Shown here: piece after piece, positions 1-5,575 of the stretch
How positions within the stretch are numbered: position 1 is the first letter of the stretch
How the letters are laid out: each line of letters starts with the position of its first letter
Assembly (NCBI GenBank): GCA_021851625.1
Contig: JAJZCX010000114.1
Location: 1-5,575, forward strand
Length of the DNA: 5,575 bases
Source of the DNA: Acidobacteriota bacterium
Lineage (GTDB): Bacteria > Acidobacteriota > Terriglobia > Terriglobales > Acidobacteriaceae
Reading direction: 5' to 3'
Program-made: the position numbers and the translations under genes
The notes under the pieces: generated by a model
Databases searched by the model: none
The model's input: only the letters and a program-made list of their open reading frames with translations
Told to the model about the DNA's origin: nothing

Positions 1-402
1 ATAGAGCGCGGGCGTTTGCTGTTCGCGGAAGCCAACCACCGGCTGCTGAGCCGGGCCGCTGGCGATGCAGGCCGCCGTGCGCGCTGCGCGCAACAGTCGA
101 TCTGCGGAAAGATCGTCGGTGTAGGCGTAACCGGTGCGTTCGCCCGCAACCACGCGCACGCCGCAGCCCGCGCTAATGCCTTGGCTCGCAGACTTCACCA
201 GCGACTCGTCCAAGCCGAGACTGCTGGCCGTGACAAATTCGAAGTACAAATCGGCATACTCGCCGCCAGCACTCAGCGCCTCAGCCAGACAGCGCTCCAA
301 CAGACGATCGCTCAGGCCGAAGCGCTCGTAGAAAAATTGTCGCGTGGCGTGCGCAGCGGTGTTGCCATTGGCATCTTGTATCGGAGCCTCGACTGGGGAC
401 AT
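1..402 (-). CDS. tldD: TldD metalloprotease subunit, N-terminal part (partial, runs off left edge)
   Basis: The minus-strand frame from an ATG at 402 stays open to base 1, giving 134 residues of a protein usually about 480 long. The segment EYADLYFEF (about residues 46-54), then SLGLDESLVKSASQGI and GCGVRVVAGERTGYAYTDDLS, matches the TldD N-terminal pattern as I remember it from E. coli (YGDLYFQ, then [21 protein letters not shown]). It fits TldD better than its partner TldE/PmbA. TldD and TldE form a cytosolic zinc protease; in E. coli it matures microcin B17 and degrades the antitoxin CcdA. The zinc-binding HExxxH motif lies in the part outside this window, so catalytic competence cannot be judged. 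The start is supported by AGGAG at 410-414, 7 nt upstream. The gene is divergent from the yfiT-like gene. Whether a tldE partner follows cannot be seen. Confidence 0.9.
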   Translation of the reverse strand, partial: MSPVEAPIQDANGNTAAHATRQFFYERFGLSDRLLERCLAEALSAGGEYADLYFEFVTASSLGLDESLVKSASQGISAGCGVRVVAGERTGYAYTDDLSADRLLRAARTAACIASGPAQQPVVGFREQQTPALY

Positions 403-409
403 GGCACAA

Positions 410-414
410 CTCCT
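410..414 (-). promoter_or_regulatory. Ribosome binding site of tldD
   Basis: AGGAG on the minus strand, 7 nt before the ATG at 402. It is a strong Shine-Dalgarno match and fixes the tldD start. Confidence 0.7.
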
Positions 415-428
415 GTCATCTCCATTGG

Positions 429-458
429 ATTGTAGGTTCCGCGCACACGATGCAGCAA
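429..458 (-). promoter_or_regulatory. Candidate sigma-70-like promoter of tldD
   Basis: On the minus strand a TACAAT hexamer (429-434) differs from the consensus -10 box at one base. A weak -35 candidate, TTGCTG (453-458), lies 18 bp upstream. Transcription would start near 421-423, leaving a leader of about 20 nt that contains the ribosome binding site. The -10 box is convincing, the -35 box poor; no experimental evidence is available. Confidence 0.35.
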
Positions 459-495
459 ATGGAGCGAATGCAGCGGAAAATTTGCATTTGTCCGC
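450..495. repeat. Short nested repeats in the tldD/yfiT divergent intergenic region
   Basis: ATGCAGC occurs twice in direct orientation (450-456 and 468-474), exactly 18 bp apart. Inverted pairs are CAAATG 456-461 with CATTTG 485-490, AATGCA 467-472 with TGCATT 483-488, and GCGGA 473-477 with TCCGC 491-495. The first repeat copy overlaps the candidate tldD -35 box. They could be regulator binding sites for the divergent genes, but the arms are only 5-7 bp and chance is quite possible. Confidence 0.25.
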
Positions 496-522
496 ACACG
501 CACCTGTGGTAGCGTGGTGTGC

Positions 523-1053
523 ATGGAAACCGATCCGCGCTACCCCATTGGCAAATTTACGCGCCTAGAGCAGTTGACCGCTGCCGAACGCAAGACGGCC
601 ATCGCCGTATTGGAAGCGCTGCCAGAAAATCTTCTTGCTGCCGTAGCTGGGTTGAGCGATGCGCAACTGGAGACTCCCTACCGCGCAGACGGATGGACGC
701 TGCGGCAGGTGGTGCATCACTTGGCCGACAGCAACGTGCTGTGCAGCAACCGGATGCGCTGGGCGCTCACCGAAGACTGGCCCACGATTCTGCCCGCAGA
801 TGAAGATGCCTGGGCGCAATTGCAAGATGCGCGCACCTTGCCGGTTGCAGTCTCGCTGCAACTGTTGGATGCACTGCATGTGCGTTGGGTCGCGCTGTTG
901 CGCTCCCTGACAGAAGCACAGTGGACACAGCGCGGCTTTGTACATCCGCGCATGGGACGAACCAGCGTGGAGCAGGCTCTGGCGCTGTATGCCTGGCACA
1001 ATCAGCACCACACTGCGCACATTCTCAGCCTGCGCCAGCGCATGGGTTGGTAG
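523..1053 (+). CDS. yfiT: YfiT/BstA-family DinB-superfamily protein (putative bacillithiol S-transferase / metal-dependent hydrolase)
   Basis: A 176-residue protein, the usual length for this family. The N-terminal YPIGKF (residues 8-13), PYRADGWTLRQVVHHLADSN (52-71), the ALHVRWVALLRSLT stretch (117-130) and C-terminal YAWHNQHHTAHI (156-167) with final RMGW follow Bacillus subtilis YfiT closely as I recall it. Candidate metal ligands of the four-helix DinB fold are one of H65/H66 plus H162 and H166; H159 and H163 are nearby alternatives. Relatives such as Staphylococcus BstA transfer bacillithiol to electrophiles; YfiT was first described as a putative metal-dependent hydrolase. The actual thiol cofactor here is inference. 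It acts in the cytosol: no signal peptide or membrane segment is visible. I chose ATG 523 because it places YPIG as in homologues; GTG codons at 514 and 517 are possible alternatives, and no start has a good Shine-Dalgarno. Likely co-transcribed with the next gene. Confidence 0.87.
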   Translation: METDPRYPIGKFTRLEQLTAAERKTAIAVLEALPENLLAAVAGLSDAQLETPYRADGWTLRQVVHHLADSNVLCSNRMRWALTEDWPTILPADEDAWAQLQDARTLPVAVSLQLLDALHVRWVALLRSLTEAQWTQRGFVHPRMGRTSVEQALALYAWHNQHHTAHILSLRQRMGW

Positions 1054-1056
1054 AGG
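1051..1056 (+). promoter_or_regulatory. Ribosome binding site of the nuclease-like gene, overlapping the upstream stop
   Basis: TAGAGG spans the TAG stop of the yfiT-like gene (1051-1053) and lies 5 nt before ATG 1062. It supports that start over in-frame upstream codons and suggests translational coupling, since ribosomes terminating on the first gene would sit on the second gene's binding site. Confidence 0.6.
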
Positions 1057-1061
1057 CTCGC

Positions 1062-2660
1062 ATGGCCGAGACGCTCCCAACCGAGCCGATCGCACCGGAG
1101 CAAATTGCCGCGCGCGTGCAGGCGTTTCTCGCTGCGCACCCCGCGGCGGCGCTGCTCGAAAATGGCAAGCTGCTCTTTGATCTGCGCACTGCGCGCTGCA
1201 CGCTCAACGCCGAGCATGACCGCTGCATGGCACACTTCTGGTCCGAGGAGCGCAACCTCATCCGGCACATCGTTGCCCTGACCGAGCGCAAGGGTACGCT
1301 GCGCCTGAGCGTGCAGCGCATGGGCCAATCGCGCCCACAAACGTTGGAGCTGGTCCCCAGCCGCGATCGTCGCCAATCCAGCGAGCGCGACACCACGCGC
1401 ACGAAATATCTGGCGCTGTTGCAGCGCGTGTTGGAGCGGCAGTTCCCAGAATATAAGGTGACCGGCCTGCGCACGGCGATGGATTTGGAGCGCAGCTTTG
1501 GCCCGTCATACGCGCGCGGTTTGCAGGTGCGCGGCACAACGGGCTGGGCCATCATCGCTGTCAATGCCGAGGAATCGCCCGCGATGATTCACGGCATTCT
1601 CACGCTCGGCATTCTCTGGCTACATCATTGTCGGGAACATCCTCCGCAACGTTCGGGCGTGCGCGTCGTCGAAGGCCTACGCATCGTGGTGCCCGCAGGC
1701 ATGGGAGCCACCACGGCGGCTCGTTTGGCGTGGCTACATCCCAAGGCCGCCAAGTGGGAGTTGTACGAACTCGACGAGCGCGGCGAGGATTTATGGCAAC
1801 GCGAGGCCGATGCTGCTGGCAATCTGCACGTGGATTGGCTGCACGCTCCCGACACCACGATGGCGCGCGAGCGCTTTGCTTCGGCGATTGCCACAGTGCA
1901 GCAGATGCTGCCAGAAGCGCAGTGCGCGCAGATGGAAATTGCCGTGCGCAGTGGCAGTGAGGTTGCCTTCCTTTGGCAGGGGTTGGAGTTTGCGCATGCG
2001 CGCACGGAGTTGGCCGTCAATAGTTTTTCCCGCGGTCAGACGATCACCTTTGGCGCAGGCGCAAGCGAGACTGCGCTGACCGAAGCAACGCAGCCGGAAC
2101 TGCGCGCACTGCTCCATCAACTCGTCACCCGCCGCCACGCGCACGGTGACAAGCGCGACGCGCTGTATCGCATGCAATCCGAGCGCTGGCTGGAATCGCG
2201 GCTGCGCACCGCGCTGGATACTCTCGATCCTCAGCTCGATCCGCGCCCCGTGTATGCGCAAGTGCCTGCGGTCACCGGCGCAGATCACTCGCTGCTGGAC
2301 CTGCTGGCCGTGCGCCGTGATGGCCGCTTGGTGGTGTTGGAGCTGAAAGCCGATGAGGATTTGCACCTCGCGCTGCAAGCGCTGGATTATTGGATGCGCG
2401 TGCGCCAGCATTGCGTACCCGGCGCGACGGGTGCGGAGTCGCAGTTGCAGCGGCTTGGCTACTTCCCCGGCAAGGGATTGCAGCCCGCGCCGCCATTGTT
2501 GTATTTGGTCGCGCCCGCACTGCGCATTCATCCGGCAACAGAGACGGTGCTGCATTATCTTGCGCCGCAGGTGGAGTGGACCCTGATCGCGCTCGACGAG
2601 CGCTGGCGCGAACAGGTGCGCGCCGTCTATCGCAAACGCAGCAACGGCCAGTCCCGATAA
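1062..2660 (+). CDS. Unrecognised 532-residue protein with putative C-terminal PD-(D/E)XK nuclease-like domain
   Basis: I do not recognise the full-length protein. The C-terminal third has the layout of a PD-(D/E)XK core: a helix with E378 (RWLESRLRTAL), Q400 in VYAQVPA, D413 in LLDLLAV, then RDGRLVVLELKA with E427 and K429 at the end of a beta strand, and Q439 in a following helix (LALQALDYWMRV). D413, 13 residues, then E427-L-K429 is the classic D-(x)n-ExK metal site, as in NucS- and RecB-type nucleases. About 85 further residues follow, ending in a basic tail (YRKR). The first 370 residues show no motif I can name: a charged, Arg-rich start (residues 60-125), a possible alpha/beta stretch GWAIIAVNAEES and GVRVVEGLRIVVPAG (161-213), and a mixed helical middle. 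No signal peptide or clear membrane segment, so probably cytosolic. The ATG at 1062 has a good ribosome binding site; the frame is open upstream to a GTG at 885, but that part overlaps the yfiT-like gene. Nuclease activity and biological role are inference. Confidence 0.8.
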   Translation: MAETLPTEPIAPEQIAARVQAFLAAHPAAALLENGKLLFDLRTARCTLNAEHDRCMAHFWSEERNLIRHIVALTERKGTLRLSVQRMGQSRPQTLELVPSRDRRQSSERDTTRTKYLALLQRVLERQFPEYKVTGLRTAMDLERSFGPSYARGLQVRGTTGWAIIAVNAEESPAMIHGILTLGILWLHHCREHPPQRSGVRVVEGLRIVVPAGMGATTAARLAWLHPKAAKWELYELDERGEDLWQREADAAGNLHVDWLHAPDTTMARERFASAIATVQQMLPEAQCAQMEIAVRSGSEVAFLWQGLEFAHARTELAVNSFSRGQTITFGAGASETALTEATQPELRALLHQLVTRRHAHGDKRDALYRMQSERWLESRLRTALDTLDPQLDPRPVYAQVPAVTGADHSLLDLLAVRRDGRLVVLELKADEDLHLALQALDYWMRVRQHCVPGATGAESQLQRLGYFPGKGLQPAPPLLYLVAPALRIHPATETVLHYLAPQVEWTLIALDERWREQVRAVYRKRSNGQSR

Positions 2661-2673
2661 GGACTGGCCGTTG
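2642..2673. terminator. Perfect 13 bp hairpin between convergent genes, probable bidirectional terminator
   Basis: CAACGGCCAGTCC (2642-2654) is the exact reverse complement of GGACTGGCCGTTG (2661-2673), with a six-base loop CGATAA. The left arm encodes the last residues of the nuclease-like protein, and the loop holds its TAA stop. The hairpin lies 19 bp past the sdhB stop on the other strand, so it could serve both transcripts. Neither side has a proper U-tract, so intrinsic termination may be weak; transcript-end protection or Rho-assisted termination are alternatives. Confidence 0.6.
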
Positions 2674-2692
2674 TGCACACATTCGAGTTTCC

Positions 2693-3475
2693 TTACCCAG
2701 CAACAGGCGGAATCAGCGGCAGCAGGTCTTCTCGCTGTTTGCAATTGGCTTGCAGCGAGTGGCGATTCAAAATTGCAATCACCTCCAGCGGAATCTCCTT
2801 GGGACAAGCAGCCGTGCATTCGCCGATGCTGGTGCAGTTTCCAAAGGCCTCGGCATCCATCTGCGCCACCATGTTCAGCGCGCGGCGGTCACGCTCCGGC
2901 TGGCCCTGCGGCAGCAGACCGAGGTGCGCAATCTTGGCACCAGTAAATAAAACCGCGCTAGCGTTGGGGCAGGCGGCCACGCAGGCTCCGCAGCCGATGC
3001 AGGCCGCGGCATCCATCGCGCGATCAGCAATCTCTTTGCCCACAGGAATCGTGTTGCCCTCCGGCGCTTGCCCGGTGGAAACGGAGATGTATCCGCCCGC
3101 TTGAATGATGTGATCCAACGCGCTGCGATCCACCACCAAATCCTTCAACAACGGGAAGGCCCGCGCACGCCAAGGTTCCAGAGTCAGTTCCTGTCCATCG
3201 TGGAAGTGGCGCATGGAAAGCTGGCAGGCTGTGGTGGCGCGCTCCGGCCCATGGGCCACGCCGTTAATCATGAACCCGCAGGAGCCACAGATGCCCTCGC
3301 GGCAATCGTGCTCGAAGGCCACCGGCTCTTCGCCGCGTTCGATGATCGTCTCATTCAGCACATCCAAACACTCCAGCATGGACATTTCAGGATCGACGTT
3401 GTCCACCGCGTAGCGTACAAACGCGCCCGGCGTGCTGCTATTTTTTTGCCGCCAGATTTTCAGTGTCAATTTCAT
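2693..3475 (-). CDS. sdhB: Succinate dehydrogenase / fumarate reductase iron-sulfur subunit (SdhB)
   Basis: A 260-residue SdhB/FrdB, normal in length for type B enzymes. The N-terminal ferredoxin-like domain binds [2Fe-2S] through C58, C63 and C66 (DCREGICGSCGFMING) and C84 (TTAC). The C-terminal domain has CIGCGACVAACP (C159, C162, C165, C169) and NCTSIGECTAACP (C214, C220, C224). By family rules [4Fe-4S] uses C159, C162, C165 and C224, and [3Fe-4S] uses C169, C214 and C220. All eleven ligands are present. It carries electrons from the SdhA flavin to quinone at the SdhC anchor, on the inner face of the cytoplasmic membrane. The ATG directly abuts the sdhA stop (TAAATG), and AGAGGAG lies 10 nt upstream inside sdhA, so translation is probably coupled. 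Last visible gene of the operon. An A7 run covers codons 10-12. Confidence 0.97.
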   Translation of the reverse strand: MKLTLKIWRQKNSSTPGAFVRYAVDNVDPEMSMLECLDVLNETIIERGEEPVAFEHDCREGICGSCGFMINGVAHGPERATTACQLSMRHFHDGQELTLEPWRARAFPLLKDLVVDRSALDHIIQAGGYISVSTGQAPEGNTIPVGKEIADRAMDAAACIGCGACVAACPNASAVLFTGAKIAHLGLLPQGQPERDRRALNMVAQMDAEAFGNCTSIGECTAACPKEIPLEVIAILNRHSLQANCKQREDLLPLIPPVAG

Positions 3476-5388
<1,913 letters not shown>

Positions 5389-5389
<1 letters not shown>

Positions 5390-5575
5390 TATTTTACGAT
5401 CCCCAGCAGAATGCTCACCGGGATGGAAATGTATCCCAGCACGATCAATGTTGCGATGGCTACAGCGGCGCGCTTCAGCGTCTGCGTGTGTCGCGGATGC
5501 GCCACGCCCAAGGACTGAAACATGCTCGCAATGCCGTGACTCAAGTGCAGGCCCAGCAGCGAGACCGCAAAGATG
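5389..5575 (-). CDS. sdhC: Succinate dehydrogenase cytochrome b558 subunit (SdhC), C-terminal part (partial, runs off right edge)
   Basis: The minus-strand frame from the right edge to a TAA at 5389-5391 encodes the last 61 residues of the membrane anchor of complex II; its N-terminus lies outside. It contains LLGLHLSHGIASMFQSLGV, typical of the type B single-subunit cytochrome b558 family; a histidine of this HLSHG motif is likely a heme axial ligand. After a short polar loop (AHPRHTQTLKR) comes a hydrophobic span, AVAIATLIVLGYISIPVSILLG, which should be the last transmembrane helix, ending in IVK. Two membrane helices are thus visible out of the usual five. The stop overlaps the sdhA start by one base, giving the order sdhC-sdhA-sdhB with no room for a separate sdhD between sdhC and sdhA. 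The operon promoter lies beyond the window. Confidence 0.9.

Noticed and set aside
16..435. A 139-codon plus-strand frame at the left end
   Set aside because: It is antisense to the tldD fragment, whose minus-strand translation clearly matches the family.
482..510. Forward promoter for the yfiT-like gene (TTGCAT at 482, TGTGGT at 505)
   Set aside because: The -10 match is poor and the resulting leader would be very short. A promoter must exist in this region, but I cannot place it with confidence.
885..1061. N-terminal extension of the nuclease-like gene to a GTG at 885
   Set aside because: These 59 codons overlap the end of the yfiT-like gene in another frame and give low-complexity, His/Ala/Ser-rich sequence; ATG 1062 has a well-placed ribosome binding site.
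1791..2819. A 342-codon minus-strand frame opposite the nuclease-like gene and the sdhB end
   Set aside because: It runs antisense through the PD-(D/E)XK-like coding region and into sdhB, has no credible motifs, and would share the hairpin; the plus-strand frame has a good start and ribosome binding site.

Overview
This is a 5.6 kb GC-rich window (roughly 60% G+C by eye) with no sign of mobile DNA, RNA genes or CRISPR. It is densely packed with four partial or complete metabolic and housekeeping genes plus one unrecognised gene. The succinate dehydrogenase is the type B (cytochrome b558 / fumarate-reductase-like) form, in sdhCAB order. It is close to what I remember from Bacteroidota, Acidobacteriota and related groups, not to the proteobacterial sdhCDAB type. 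With the high G+C, the TldD gene and a YfiT/BstA-type DinB protein, my best guess is an Acidobacteriota-like bacterium; that is inference, and I cannot prove the phylum from sequence alone.

Layout, left to right. (1) Positions 1-402, minus strand: the N-terminal 134 residues of TldD, a peptidase subunit, running off the left edge. (2) Positions 403-522: a 120 bp divergent intergenic region with a plausible tldD promoter and short nested repeats. (3) Positions 523-1053, plus strand: a YfiT/BstA-like DinB-superfamily protein. (4) Positions 1062-2660, plus strand: a 532-residue protein I do not recognise as a named family; its C-terminal part carries what looks like a PD-(D/E)XK nuclease core. 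It starts 8 nt after the previous stop, with its ribosome binding site overlapping that stop, so the two genes very likely form an operon. (5) Positions 2642-2673: a perfect 13 bp hairpin at the convergent junction, partly inside the end of gene 4. (6) Positions 2693-5575, minus strand: sdhB, sdhA and the 3' end of sdhC, one tightly coupled operon read right to left.

The sdh genes encode membrane-bound complex II: SdhC anchors the complex and carries heme, SdhA oxidises succinate with covalent FAD, and SdhB passes electrons through three Fe-S clusters to quinone. TldD and the YfiT-like protein are independent of it. The one candidate for new biology is the unrecognised nuclease-like protein co-transcribed with the putative thiol transferase; the rest is ordinary core genome.
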